Of a stretch of 64,000 nucleotides of DNA, positions 41,975-51,001 are shown piece after piece. Origin of the DNA: Micromonospora marina (GTDB taxonomy: Bacteria; Actinomycetota; Actinomycetes; Mycobacteriales; Micromonosporaceae). The stretch covers positions 1-64,000 of the forward strand of contig NZ_FMCV01000027.1 in NCBI RefSeq assembly GCF_900091565.1, given 5' to 3'. The notes beneath the pieces were generated by a model. That model saw only the letters and a program-made list of their open reading frames with translations, searched no databases and was not told the origin of the DNA. A program made the translations under genes and the position numbers. The stretch's first letter is position 1; the number at the start of each line of letters is the position of its first letter.

Positions 41975-42535
41975 TCACCGCCCCAGGCCGAACGGGTTGC
42001 CGGCGGCGTGCGGGCTGAGCTTGACGGTGGGCGGCGCGGCCTGGTCGTACCACTCGGCCTGGCGGATCGCCTTCATGGCCTCCTTGCGGCCGGCCGGGTC
42101 GAGCCGGTCGACGAAGAGCACCCCGTCGAGGTGGTCGGTCTCGTGCTGCACGCAGCGGGCCATCAGGCCGGTGCCGACGATCTGCACCGGATCGCCGTAG
42201 CCGTTGAAGCCCTTGGCGATCACGTTCTGCCGGCGCTTCGTGTCGAAGTAGAGCCCGGGGATGGACAGGCAGCCCTCCGGGCCGTCCTGTTCCTCGGAGT
42301 CGGGGAACTCCAGCACCGGGTTGACCAGGTGACCGAGGACGTCGTCGACGTCGAAGGTGAACACCCGCAGGCCCACCCCGAGCTGCGGCGCGGCCAGACC
42401 GGCGCCGCTCTGCTCGCGCATCGTGTCGGTCAGGTCGGCGATCAGCTTGCGCAGCTCGGCGTCGAAGTCGACGACCGGGTCGGCCGGTGTGCGCAGCACC
42501 GGATCGCCGAACAGACGGATGGGCTGAACGGTCAC
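41975..42535 (-). CDS. def: Peptide deformylase
   Basis: 186 residues. Removes the formyl group from nascent proteins. All three motifs are intact: GAGLAAPQ at about 44-51, EGCLS at 87-91 (metal Cys) and QHETDHLDG at 130-138 (two metal His, catalytic Glu). Paired functionally with fmt just downstream. ATG/GTG start at 42535 agrees with the family start TVQPIRLFGDPVLR. Confidence 0.97.
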   Translation of the reverse strand: MTVQPIRLFGDPVLRTPADPVVDFDAELRKLIADLTDTMREQSGAGLAAPQLGVGLRVFTFDVDDVLGHLVNPVLEFPDSEEQDGPEGCLSIPGLYFDTKRRQNVIAKGFNGYGDPVQIVGTGLMARCVQHETDHLDGVLFVDRLDPAGRKEAMKAIRQAEWYDQAAPPTVKLSPHAAGNPFGLGR

Positions 42536-42577
42536 TCGGCGTTGCTCCTTGTCTGGGTCGAACGATGCCCGTCCAGT

Positions 42578-43840
42578 CTACGGAGTCGGCCCGGCCGCCC
42601 CGGGTCGCGTACCGGGAACGGTGACCGGGGCCGCCTGACGCCCCACGCGCACCGGCAGCGTGGCGTGACCACGCAGGGTGAGCCGGACCCGCCGCTCGGG
42701 CCGGCCCGCCACCGCCAGCCCGGGCAGCCGGCGCAGCAGCAGCGGGAACGCCACCTGCGCCTCCAGCCGGGCCAGCGCCGCGCCGAGGCAGTAGTGCGGG
42801 CCGGCGCCGAAGGAGAGCGGCGCGCTCTGCGCCCGCCACGGGTCGAAGCGGGCCGGATCGGGATAGCGGCGGGGATCACGGTTGGCCGCACCGAGCAGCA
42901 CGATGGCCCAGCTCTCCGGCGGCAGGTCCACGTCGCCGTACCGGGACGGCGCGGTGCTCATCCGTGAGGTGAGCTGCACCGGCGAGTCGTAGCGCAGCAG
43001 CTCGTCGACGTACGCGGGCGCGAGGTCGGGCCGGTCGCGCAGCGCCGCCGCGGCCCGCGGATGGTCCAGCAGCGCCACCAGCCCGTTGCCGAGCAGGTTG
43101 GTGGTGGTCTCGAAACCGGCCACCAGCAGCACGATCAGGTTGGCCAGCAGCTCGTCGCCGGAGAGCCGGTCGCCGCCGTCGTGGGCCTGGACCAGCGCGG
43201 TGGTGAGGTCGTCGGCCGGGGCCCGGCGGCGGGCCGCCACCAGTTCGGTGAAGTAGCTCCGCAGCTCGGCCGCGCCCCGGTCGGCCACGGCCAGCTCGTC
43301 GGCGGTGATCTCCGGTTCGAGCACGCCGGTCAGGTCGGTGGCCCAGCGCCGGAACAGCGGCCGGTCCGCCGCCGGCACGCCGAGCAGCGCGCAGATCACG
43401 CCGACCGGCAGGGGGTACGCGAACGCGGCCATGAAGTCGACCGGCCCCTCGGGGGCGAGCATCCCGTCGACCAACCCGTCGGCCTGCGCCCGCACCACGT
43501 CCCGCATGGCGGCGATCCGGCGCGGGGTGAACGCGCCGGCGACCAGCCGCCGCATCCGGCTGTGGTCGGGCGGGTTCGTGCGCAGCATCGACCGGGAGAT
43601 CGACAGCACCGCCGGGCTCTCCCGCCAGCCGGGCATGAGCTGGTCTCGCACCACGTCGTCGGTCACGCCGAACCGGGCGTCGCGCAGGACCGCGTCGGCC
43701 TCGGCGTAGCCGGTGACCACGTAGAAGACCGGCCCGGCCTGGACCACCGGGCCGTGCGCGCGCAGCCGCTCGTACGTCGGATAGGGGTCGAGTCGACCCT
43801 CGGGGGACATCAGCAGCGCGAGCGCGTCGGCAGGGTCCAC
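42578..43840 (-). CDS. Cytochrome P450
   Basis: 420 residues, soluble bacterial class. I-helix AGFETT at 241-246 (oxygen-activating Thr), ExxR in ELLR at 280-283, and heme loop FGAGPHYCLGAALARLE with Cys 351 as the iron ligand. Features resemble CYP107-like macrolide or secondary-metabolite hydroxylases, but there is no biosynthetic cluster, ferredoxin or reductase next to it. GTG 43840. It is an insertion relative to the conserved def-priA-metK order of actinobacteria. Confidence 0.93.
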   Translation of the reverse strand: MDPADALALLMSPEGRLDPYPTYERLRAHGPVVQAGPVFYVVTGYAEADAVLRDARFGVTDDVVRDQLMPGWRESPAVLSISRSMLRTNPPDHSRMRRLVAGAFTPRRIAAMRDVVRAQADGLVDGMLAPEGPVDFMAAFAYPLPVGVICALLGVPAADRPLFRRWATDLTGVLEPEITADELAVADRGAAELRSYFTELVAARRRAPADDLTTALVQAHDGGDRLSGDELLANLIVLLVAGFETTTNLLGNGLVALLDHPRAAAALRDRPDLAPAYVDELLRYDSPVQLTSRMSTAPSRYGDVDLPPESWAIVLLGAANRDPRRYPDPARFDPWRAQSAPLSFGAGPHYCLGAALARLEAQVAFPLLLRRLPGLAVAGRPERRVRLTLRGHATLPVRVGRQAAPVTVPGTRPGAAGPTP

Positions 43841-43935
43841 GAATCCGCCTCCCAGGCATCGGAGACCCTCATCATGCTCCGTGCTGCCAGACCGGAGTCA
43901 ACCCGTCACGGTGAGGTGGCGGTGTCCCCGTGCGG

Positions 43936-44916
43936 TCAGACGCCGGCGCCCGGCTCCCCGGCGAGCACCGGACCGCCGCCGAGCAGCGCGTGCTCCGGCA
44001 GCGGCAGCGTGATGCCGTGCGCGTCCTCCCAGTCGTGGATCAGCCCCGGGCGGGCCTGCGCGGTGAAGAAGTCGAGCGCGCTGATCCCGCCGACGACCGG
44101 CTCCTCCACCTCGGCGACCAGCCGGGCCGGGACCATCGGCAGCCCGGCACGCACCGCCGCGCTGAGCCGCCGGTGCCCGTCGACGACGAAGAAGTACTCG
44201 CCGGTGTAGCCGATGCTCAGCGGCTCCGGCTCCTCGCCGCTGCCGGCCGTCCCGGCGTCGGCGTCGGCGTCCCAGAGGCCGCGCAGCGCCGACACGTCCT
44301 CGGTGGGGTACACCCGGTTCGGGTCGAGCAGCAGCAACGGCTGGCCGGCGCGCAGCACCTCCGCGCCCAGGCGGCCCTCGTAGACGTCGATGACGTGCGC
44401 GATGACCTGCTCCGGGTTGGCCCGGGTGGTGTCGCAGACCAGGTCGTAGTTGCGCAGGCGGGCCTTGTCCACGCCGTACCGGACGATGAACCGGCCGCGC
44501 TCGCTCTCGCTGCGCTCGCGCAGCTTGGCCCGCGCCTCCTCCAGCGAGGTGTAGCTCTCGGCCGGGCCGGACGGGCGGGCCAGCACGCGCCGGGCCGCCT
44601 CGGTCGGCTCGGTGATCATGTGCACCTTGAGCGCGTCGGTGAAGAAGTGCCAGGCCAGGCGGGAGTCCATGACCAGGGACTCACCCGAGGCGGCGATGTC
44701 GCGCTGGAGCTGGTCGACGTACCCGTCGACGGCCTGGTCCAGCTCGGCGTGCAGGTTGAGCTGGAGGGCGGTCATCTGCCGTTCCTGGGCCATCTGGCGG
44801 TAGAGGTCGCCGACGCTGACCCGGCGCAGCCCGAGCCGCTCGGCGATCTCGACCGAGACGGTGCTCTTACCACTGCCGAGGTCACCGTTGAAGACGATCG
44901 ACTGACGAACGGTCAC
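43936..44916 (-). CDS. P-loop nucleotide kinase fused to a ParB/Srx-like domain
   Basis: 326 residues. The N-terminal half (about 1-185) is a small P-loop kinase of the cytidylate/shikimate type: GDLGSGKST at 11-19, VSVGDLYRQMA, and the lid-like RPSGPAESYTSLEEARAKLR. The C-terminal half (about 190-326) reads LLLLDPNRVYPTEDVSALRG and YFFVVDGHRRLSAAVRAGLP, closely like the ParB/sulfiredoxin N-terminal fold with its DGHRR nucleotide-binding box at 246-250. No helix-turn-helix of true ParB follows. Substrate unknown: a (d)NMP, small metabolite or protein are all possible. GTG 44916. The 225-nt gap upstream has no convincing promoter. Confidence 0.75.
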   Translation of the reverse strand: MTVRQSIVFNGDLGSGKSTVSVEIAERLGLRRVSVGDLYRQMAQERQMTALQLNLHAELDQAVDGYVDQLQRDIAASGESLVMDSRLAWHFFTDALKVHMITEPTEAARRVLARPSGPAESYTSLEEARAKLRERSESERGRFIVRYGVDKARLRNYDLVCDTTRANPEQVIAHVIDVYEGRLGAEVLRAGQPLLLLDPNRVYPTEDVSALRGLWDADADAGTAGSGEEPEPLSIGYTGEYFFVVDGHRRLSAAVRAGLPMVPARLVAEVEEPVVGGISALDFFTAQARPGLIHDWEDAHGITLPLPEHALLGGGPVLAGEPGAGV

Positions 44917-45141
44917 GAGTGGTCCATCCCTGCTCACCGGCTGACTGACGACATCGAGTGTCGGCCCGACGTGCTCTGGCACCCGCCGCGCCGCGTCCCG
45001 CGCGGGGAAACCGCGCAGCTTGGCATGACGGGCGATGCTATCACCGCCCGCTACTCGACTGCCGGACAAGGTGTGCGTCAAACCCCAGCTCACGACCGTG
45101 TGCGAGGGCCCGCGTGCGCAGTGTCACACGGACGCCTCCGC

Positions 45142-47091
45142 TCAGAACAGGATGAGCGGATCGACCTGGAGGCGTACCGGTTCGGCCGCCTTGCGGGCGC
45201 TGCGCTGCCCGGCGGCGGCGTGCAGCGCCTCGGCCATCGCGGCGGCCCGGGACCGGGGCACGCGGACCAGCATCCGCTCCCGGCCCTCGTCGGCCGGCAC
45301 CGGGCCGAGCACCTCGGCGTCGCCCGGCAGCCGGGCGCCGGCGAGCAGGTCGGCCACCGCCTCGGCCGCGCCGGTGACGCTCGCCATCCGCACCGCCGGC
45401 GGGAAGCCCAGCTCCCGCCGCTCGGCCAGTTCCCGGGCGGCGAACCAGGCGGAGTCCCAACGCAGCAACGCCTGCACCGGAGCCAGCGCACCGTCGGCGA
45501 CCACCACCACCCGGCCGCCGGCAGTGCCCGGCCGGGCCAGCGCGGCGGCGGCCGTCCACCGCCGCAGCGCCTCCTCGCCGGCCCGCAGGTCGGCCCGGGT
45601 CAGCAGCGCCCACGAGTCGAGCAGCAGCACCGCGCCGTAGCCGCCGTCGGCGACCGGCTCGGCGCCCGGGGTGGCGATCACCAGCCCGGCCCCGCCCGGC
45701 ACGGCCGCGAGCACCTCCTCCCGCCCGGACGTACGCACCGGCACGCCGGGGAAGGCGCGGCCCAACTCCTCGGCGGTCCGGCGGGCGCCGGTCACCGAGG
45801 CGCGCAGCCGCCGCCCGCCGCACTCGGGGCAGGCGTACGCGGCAGCCACCCGGCCGCACCAGCGGCAGGCGGGCGTACCCTGCGCGGACGGCAGCGCGAG
45901 CGGCCCGGCGCAGTGCGGGCAGCGGGCCGGGGCGCGGCAGTCGGCACAGGCCACCGACGGCACGTACCCACGGCGCGGCACCTGCACCAGCACCGGCAGG
46001 TCCGCGCGCAGCGCGTCCCGGGCGGTGGTCCAGGCCAGGCTCGGCAGCCGCGCCGAGGCCGCGCCGGGATCGCGGGCCAGTTGCGGGTCGTCGCCGGTGG
46101 GCGCCATGGCCGGGGTACGCGCGCGCACCACCGCCCGGTCGGCCACCACCTCGCGCGCCCACCCGGTCTCGACCAGCAGCTGCGCCTCGGCGGTACGCGC
46201 GTACCCGCCGACCACCGCGGCGGTGTCGCCGAGCTGCGCCCGGGTGAGCAGGACGTCCCGGGCGTGCGGGTAGGGCGCGCGCGGTTCGGCGTGCAGGTCG
46301 TCGCCGTCGTCCCAGATCGCCACCAGGCCCAGCCGCCGCACCGGGGCGAACATCGCCGCCCGGGTGCCGATCACCACCTCCGCGTCTCCGGTCAGGGCGG
46401 TGAGGAAGCTCCGGTAGCGGCGGGCCGGGCCGTCGGCGGCGGTGAGCCGGACGTGCCGTCCGGCGCCGAGCACGGCGGTCAGGGCCGCGTCGAGACGGTC
46501 CAGGTCACGGGCGTCGGCCACCACGACCACGGCCCCCCGGCCGCCGGCCACCGTGGCGGCGACCGCGTCGGCGTACCGGTCGGCCCAGTCCTCACCCGGC
46601 AGCGCCGACCAGACCGCGCGGGCGGGCTTGCCCTCGGTGAGCGCGCGCAGCAGCGCCGGCCCGGCCGGGTAGTCCCGCCAGCCGCGCGGATCCACCTCCG
46701 CCCGGGCGTCCGCGTCGGCGGTCCCGGGCGGTACGCCGGGGGGCGCGGCGGTGGTCGGCGCGTCCGCGGCGGTGACGGCCTTCTCGGCGCGGGCGTGCCG
46801 GGGCGGCACCGCCAGCCGGAGCACGTCGGCGAGGCTGCCGGCGTACCTGTCGGCGACCGCGCGGGCCAGCCGGGCCACGTCCGGGGAGAGCACCGGCACC
46901 GGGGAGACGACCTTCTCCAGGTACGCGAGCTTCGGGTGCTCGGACGACTCGGCGCGGCCCAGCAGCCAGCCGTCGACGAGCTGCCCGGCGAACCGCACCT
47001 TCACCCGCACGCCGGGCCGGGCGTCGGCGTCGAGCGCCTCCGGCACCAGGTAGTCGAAGGGCCGGTCCAGGTGGGGCAGCGGCACGTCCAC
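45142..47091 (-). CDS. priA: Primosomal protein N' (PriA), helicase-inactive actinobacterial form
   Basis: About 650 residues from GTG 47091. The similarity (ARVCVDVPLPHLDRPFDYLV) continues a little upstream, so a longer protein from a rare codon such as CTG 47154, which overlaps the metK stop, is possible. N-terminal 3'-DNA-binding domain, then a helicase-like core. The Walker A and DEAH boxes are missing (IWDDGDD in place of DEAH), as in mycobacterial PriA. Zinc-binding CxxC pairs remain: CADC, CPHC, CRWC, CPEC. It probably loads the replisome without unwinding DNA. Confidence 0.88.
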   Translation of the reverse strand: MDVPLPHLDRPFDYLVPEALDADARPGVRVKVRFAGQLVDGWLLGRAESSEHPKLAYLEKVVSPVPVLSPDVARLARAVADRYAGSLADVLRLAVPPRHARAEKAVTAADAPTTAAPPGVPPGTADADARAEVDPRGWRDYPAGPALLRALTEGKPARAVWSALPGEDWADRYADAVAATVAGGRGAVVVVADARDLDRLDAALTAVLGAGRHVRLTAADGPARRYRSFLTALTGDAEVVIGTRAAMFAPVRRLGLVAIWDDGDDLHAEPRAPYPHARDVLLTRAQLGDTAAVVGGYARTAEAQLLVETGWAREVVADRAVVRARTPAMAPTGDDPQLARDPGAASARLPSLAWTTARDALRADLPVLVQVPRRGYVPSVACADCRAPARCPHCAGPLALPSAQGTPACRWCGRVAAAYACPECGGRRLRASVTGARRTAEELGRAFPGVPVRTSGREEVLAAVPGGAGLVIATPGAEPVADGGYGAVLLLDSWALLTRADLRAGEEALRRWTAAAALARPGTAGGRVVVVADGALAPVQALLRWDSAWFAARELAERRELGFPPAVRMASVTGAAEAVADLLAGARLPGDAEVLGPVPADEGRERMLVRVPRSRAAAMAEALHAAAGQRSARKAAEPVRLQVDPLILF

Positions 47092-47150
47092 GCAGACGCG
47101 CGCGACCGGCGACCCCGGTGCGGGTCGCCGGTCGCGGCGCGTGGTGGCGG

Positions 47151-48341
47151 TCAGGCTCCCGCGGCCGACTTGAGGTCGGCGGCCCGGTCGGTGCCCTCCC
47201 AGGTCAGTTCCGGCAGTTCCCGGCCGAAGTGGCCGTACGCGGCGGTCTGCTGGTAGATCGGGCGCAGCAGGTGCAGGTCCCGGATGATGGCGGCCGGACG
47301 CAGGTCGAACACCTCGGCCACGGCCTTCTCGATCGAGGCGACCGGCACGGTCTCGGTGCCGAACGTCTCGATGAACAGGCTCACCGGGTGCGCCTTGCCG
47401 ATCGCGTACGCGACCTGCGCCTCGCACCGCTCGGCCAGCCCGGCGGCGACCACGTTCTTGGCCACCCAGCGCATCGCGTACGCGGCCGACCGGTCGACCT
47501 TCGACGGGTCCTTGCCGGAGAACGCGCCGCCGCCGTGCCGGGCGTACCCGCCGTACGTGTCCACAATGATCTTCCGGCCGGTCAGGCCGGCGTCACCCAT
47601 CGGGCCGCCGATCTCGAACCGCCCGGTCGGGTTGACCAGCAGCCGGTAGCCGTCGGTCTCCAGGCCGAGGCTCTCCAGCTCCGGGGCGATGACGTGGTCC
47701 CGGATGTCCGGGGTGAGCAGCGACTCCAGCGAGATGTCCGCCGCGTGCTGGCTGGACACGACGACGGTGTCGAGCCGGACCGGGCGCAGCCCGTCGTACT
47801 CGATGGTCACCTGCGTCTTGCCGTCCGGCCGCAGGTACGGGATCGTGCCGTCCTTGCGGACCGCGGCGAGCCGCCGGGCCAGCCGGTGCGCCAGCGCGAT
47901 CGGCAGCGGCATCAGCTCGGGCGTCTCGGAGCAGGCGAAGCCGAACATCATGCCCTGGTCGCCGGCGCCCTGTGCGTCCAGCGCGCTCTCCGACCCGCCG
48001 GTACGCAGCTCGAAGGCGTTGTCGACACCCTGGGCGATGTCCGGCGACTGGGCGCCGATGGACACGCTGACGCCGCAGGACGCGCCGTCGAAGCCCTTCT
48101 TCGACGAGTCGTAGCCGATGCCGAGGATGGTCTCGCGGACGATGGTGGGGATGTCGGCGTACGCCTTGGTGGTCACCTCGCCGGCCACGTGCACCTGACC
48201 GGTGGTGATCAACGTCTCCACCGCGACCCGGCTGTGCGGGTCCTGGGCGAGCAGCGCGTCGAGAATGCCGTCACTGATCTGGTCGGCGATCTTGTCCGGG
48301 TGGCCCTCCGTGACCGATTCGGACGTGAAGAGACGTGTCAC
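47151..48341 (-). CDS. metK: S-adenosylmethionine synthetase
   Basis: 396 residues. Makes SAM from methionine and ATP. Signature motifs GHPDKIADQISD at about 13-24, GAGDQGMMFGFA near 127-138 and GGGAFSGKDPSKVDRSAAY. GTG 48341 is preferred to ATG 48356 because AGGAG lies 4 nt before it and the family start is TRLFTSESVTEGHPDK. No SAM riboswitch fits the short leader. Confidence 0.97.
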   Translation of the reverse strand: MTRLFTSESVTEGHPDKIADQISDGILDALLAQDPHSRVAVETLITTGQVHVAGEVTTKAYADIPTIVRETILGIGYDSSKKGFDGASCGVSVSIGAQSPDIAQGVDNAFELRTGGSESALDAQGAGDQGMMFGFACSETPELMPLPIALAHRLARRLAAVRKDGTIPYLRPDGKTQVTIEYDGLRPVRLDTVVVSSQHAADISLESLLTPDIRDHVIAPELESLGLETDGYRLLVNPTGRFEIGGPMGDAGLTGRKIIVDTYGGYARHGGGAFSGKDPSKVDRSAAYAMRWVAKNVVAAGLAERCEAQVAYAIGKAHPVSLFIETFGTETVPVASIEKAVAEVFDLRPAAIIRDLHLLRPIYQQTAAYGHFGRELPELTWEGTDRAADLKSAAGA

Positions 48342-48385
48342 GGCACTCCTAAGCATGTGAAGACTTTTAAAGGTCGCTCGGCGGC

Positions 48386-48413
48386 AGTTTAGTCTCCATC
48401 GTTGCGCCGTGAA
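48386..48413 (-). promoter_or_regulatory. metK promoter
   Basis: Minus strand -35 TTCACG (48413-48408), 16-bp spacer, -10 TAAACT (48391-48386), giving a leader of about 40 nt. An imperfect palindrome GACCTTTAAAAGTC lies in the leader. Confidence 0.5.
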
Positions 48414-48438
48414 CCGATGAACGCGGGTCGACCAACCG

Positions 48439-49647
48439 TCAGGAACGCGACGGCAGCCGCCGACAGACGAGGTCCCAGACGGCGTCGGCCAGGGCCTCCT
48501 TGGGCTGCTCGGGCAGCCGGTGCACACCGCCGTCGGCGCCGATCACGGTGGCCGCGTTGGTGTCGGCGCCGAAGACCTTGTCCACGCCGACCTCGTTGAC
48601 CACGATCATGTCGGCCCCCTTGCGGACCAGCTTGGCCCGGCCGTTGGCCTCCGCGTCGTCGGTCTCCGCAGCGAAGATCACCAGCACCTGTCCGGGCCGG
48701 CGACGCCGCCCCAGCTCGACGGCGATGTCCGGGTTGGTGACCAGCTCGATGGTCGGCGCGACACCGTCGTCGGACTTCTTGATCTTCCCGGTGGAGTAGC
48801 CGGCCGGCCGGAAGTCGGCGGGGGCGGCGGCCATCACCACGACGTCCGCGTCGGATGCCGTCGCGAGTGTGGCGTCGCGCAGTTCCTCGGTGGTGCCCAC
48901 CCGGACCAGGTCCACCCCGGCCGGGTCGGGCAGCGCCACGTTTGCCGCGACGAGCGTGACCCGGGCACCCCGGGCCACTGCGGCGCGGGCGAAGGCGTAC
49001 CCCTGCTTGCCGGACGACCGGTTGCCCAGGAACCGGACCGGGTCCAGCGGCTCGCGGGTGCCCCCGGCGGTGACCACCACGTGCCGGCCGGCCAGGTCCG
49101 CCTCGGCCCCGGCGCCGCGGGCCAGCGCCCGGCGGGCCACCGCGAAGATCTCCGCCGGGTCGGGCAGCCGGCCCTTGCCGGTGTCCCGCCCGGTGAGCCG
49201 GCCGACGGCCGGCTCGATCACGCGGACGCCCCGCGAGCGCAGCGTGGCCACGTTCGCGACGGTGGCCGGGTGCTCCCACATCTCGGTGTGCATGGCCGGG
49301 GCCAGCAGCACCGGGCAGCGCGCGGTCAGCAACGTGTTGGTGAGCAGGTCGTCGGCCAGGCCGTGGGCGGCCTTGGCGAGCAGGTCGGCGGTGGCCGGTG
49401 CGACCACGACCAGGTCGGCGTGCTGCCCGAGCCGCACGTGCGGCACCTCGTGCACGTCGGACCAGACGTCGTCGGCGACCGGCCGGCCGGACAGCGCCGC
49501 CCAGGTCGGCGCCCCGACGAAGCGGAGCGCCGAGGCGGTCGGTACCACCCGGACCCGGTGACCCGACTCGGTGAAGAGCCGGAGCAGCTCACACGCCTTG
49601 TAGGCGGCGATGCCGCCGCCGACCCCGAGGACGATCTCGGCGGGCAT
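48439..49647 (-). CDS. coaBC: Bifunctional phosphopantothenoylcysteine decarboxylase / phosphopantothenate-cysteine ligase
   Basis: 402 residues. CoaC flavoprotein domain at about 1-180 (VGGGIAAYKACELLR, APAMHTEMW) and CoaB ligase domain at about 190-400 (VTAGGTREPLDPVRFLGNRSSG given in part, then KIKKSDDG and FAAETDD). Coenzyme A synthesis. ATG 49647 is 14 nt behind rpoZ. The rpoZ-coaBC-metK order is conserved in actinobacteria. Confidence 0.97.
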   Translation of the reverse strand: MPAEIVLGVGGGIAAYKACELLRLFTESGHRVRVVPTASALRFVGAPTWAALSGRPVADDVWSDVHEVPHVRLGQHADLVVVAPATADLLAKAAHGLADDLLTNTLLTARCPVLLAPAMHTEMWEHPATVANVATLRSRGVRVIEPAVGRLTGRDTGKGRLPDPAEIFAVARRALARGAGAEADLAGRHVVVTAGGTREPLDPVRFLGNRSSGKQGYAFARAAVARGARVTLVAANVALPDPAGVDLVRVGTTEELRDATLATASDADVVVMAAAPADFRPAGYSTGKIKKSDDGVAPTIELVTNPDIAVELGRRRRPGQVLVIFAAETDDAEANGRAKLVRKGADMIVVNEVGVDKVFGADTNAATVIGADGGVHRLPEQPKEALADAVWDLVCRRLPSRS

Positions 49648-49661
49648 CGGCGCGGGCGCGG

Positions 49662-49928
49662 TTACGGCTGATCGGTCGGCTCGGCGGTGAGCAGGCCCGC
49701 GTTGATCTCGCGCATGGCGATGGAGAGCGGCTTCTCCTGCGGGGTGGTCTCCACCAGCGGGCCGACGTACTCCAGGAGGCCCTCACCGAGCTGGCTGTAG
49801 TAGGCGTTGACCTGACGGGCGCGCTTGGCGGCGAAGATGACCAGCGCGTACTTCGAGGTGGTCTTCTCGAGCAGCTCGTCGATCGGCGGGTTGGTGATGC
49901 CCTCGGGGTTGGTGGCGATGGATCCCAC
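49662..49928 (-). CDS. rpoZ: RNA polymerase omega subunit
   Basis: 88 residues. GITNPPIDELLEKTTSKYAL then VIFAAKRARQVN is the conserved omega core that clamps the beta-prime C-terminus. It also contacts ppGpp in proteobacteria. GTG 49928 with AGAGG 8 nt upstream. Sits 3 nt behind gmk. Confidence 0.96.
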   Translation of the reverse strand: MGSIATNPEGITNPPIDELLEKTTSKYALVIFAAKRARQVNAYYSQLGEGLLEYVGPLVETTPQEKPLSIAMREINAGLLTAEPTDQP

Positions 49929-49931
49929 GAA

Positions 49932-50483
49932 TTAAACCTCTGCGTCTCGTGCGCCGCCCGCGGGCGGTCGGGCCGGAGCCAGGAAGGACGAACCGAGCAA
50001 TCCTACCAGCTCCGCCGCGGCGCGCTCGGTGCGGTCGTGTGCCACGGCGTGGGCGAAGACGGCCGCGACGTCCGGGTCGGCCCGGTACGCCGGGGGCGCG
50101 AGCAGCACCAGCCGCACACCGGGCGCCGCCGCCCGTACCGCCAGCGCGCCGGCCAGGTCCAGCGGCAGCAGCACCGGCCGTCCCTCGGCGAGCCGCGCCC
50201 GCACCCCGGCCCGGGGCACCCCCCGGCGGTACGGCCCGATCCGGCACCACTCCAGCAGTTCCCCGGCGGCGATCAGCCGGTCGAAGCCGGGCGCGTCGAG
50301 GAAGACCCGGTCGACGCCGTCGCGCTCGTCCGGACGGGGCGGGCGGGTGGTGGCGACCACCGGCACCCAGACAGAAGCAAGGCGCGCCCGGACCGCCCCG
50401 ACGACACTGCTCCGGCCGGCCCCGGAGGGACCGGACAGGACAGTGAGCCGAGCCGCCGAGCGCGCCTCGTCATCCGTGCTCAC
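49932..50483 (-). CDS. gmk: Guanylate kinase, divergent
   Basis: 183 residues, somewhat short. ATP loop is GPSGAGRSS at 18-26, with Arg at position 24 where Lys is nearly invariant. GMP-binding features survive in part: VVATTRPPRPDERDGVDRVF (normally ...DGVDYxF) and GELLEWCRIGPYRRGVPRA (normally GxxYGT). The lid with its Arg-rich GRGTE segment is shortened. Position between rpoZ and mihF is the usual place for gmk, so this is the orthologue, but activity may be altered. GTG 50483. Confidence 0.85.
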   Translation of the reverse strand: MSTDDEARSAARLTVLSGPSGAGRSSVVGAVRARLASVWVPVVATTRPPRPDERDGVDRVFLDAPGFDRLIAAGELLEWCRIGPYRRGVPRAGVRARLAEGRPVLLPLDLAGALAVRAAAPGVRLVLLAPPAYRADPDVAAVFAHAVAHDRTERAAAELVGLLGSSFLAPARPPAGGARDAEV

Positions 50484-50508
50484 CGCTTGTTTCTACACGG
50501 CGGGCCGT

Positions 50509-50826
50509 TCAGTTGGCGGCGAACTCCCCGAGCAGCGCCTTGCGCTGCTGCTCGCCGAGGCCGCGCAGGCGACGGCTGTCCGCGATCTTGAGCTTCTCCA
50601 TGATCTGGGTGGCCCGGATCTTGCCGATGCCCGGCATCGCCTGGAGCACGGCCGAAACCTTCAGCTTGCCCACGACGTCGTCGGACTCGGCCCGCGCGAG
50701 GACGGTGGCGAGGGTGGTCTTGCCCTGCTTGAGCTGCTCCTTCAGCTCAGCGCGGGCCTTGCGGATCTCCGCGGCCTTCTCCAGCGCGGCAGCGCGCTGC
50801 TCGGGGGTCAGTGACGGGAGCGGCAC
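50509..50826 (-). CDS. mihF: Actinobacterial integration host factor
   Basis: 105 residues. Nucleoid-associated DNA-binding protein unrelated to E. coli IHF. MPGIGKIRATQIMEKLKIAD near 63-82 is a helix-hairpin-helix-like segment and GLGEQQRKALLGEF ends the family core. It has a strong promoter and about 100 nt of leader. GTG 50826 follows GAGGAG. Confidence 0.96.
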   Translation of the reverse strand: MPLPSLTPEQRAAALEKAAEIRKARAELKEQLKQGKTTLATVLARAESDDVVGKLKVSAVLQAMPGIGKIRATQIMEKLKIADSRRLRGLGEQQRKALLGEFAAN

Positions 50827-50930
50827 CAGTTCTCCTCAGGTCCCTAGTACGGCGGGCTGAGCGCCCCACCGCATCTGTGAAACGTGGTGTCGCTGGCAAC
50901 CAAAGGGGTCCGTGGTTCCCAGCGCGGGGA

Positions 50931-50959
50931 AAACTAGCGGTCAACGGAGATTTCGGCAA
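50931..50959 (-). promoter_or_regulatory. mihF promoter
   Basis: Minus strand -35 TTGCCG (50959-50954), 17-bp spacer, -10 TAGTTT (50936-50931). A TTGACC inside the spacer is a second possible -35 but lacks a good -10. Confidence 0.55.
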
Positions 50960-51001
50960 CGTGGGCGCGCGATGATCAACCTAAAGTGACCGAGCCGTCA
51001 G

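Noticed and set aside
42578..44916. Secondary-metabolite gene cluster around the P450
   Set aside because: No synthase, ferredoxin, export or tailoring genes; neighbours are housekeeping.
43936..44916. Chromosome-partition ParB
   Set aside because: Only the Srx/ParB N-terminal fold is present; there is no helix-turn-helix domain, parA partner or parS-like site.
48342..48438. SAM riboswitch upstream of metK
   Set aside because: The leader is only about 40 nt from the predicted promoter and has none of the SAM-I, SAM-II or SAM-IV conserved cores.
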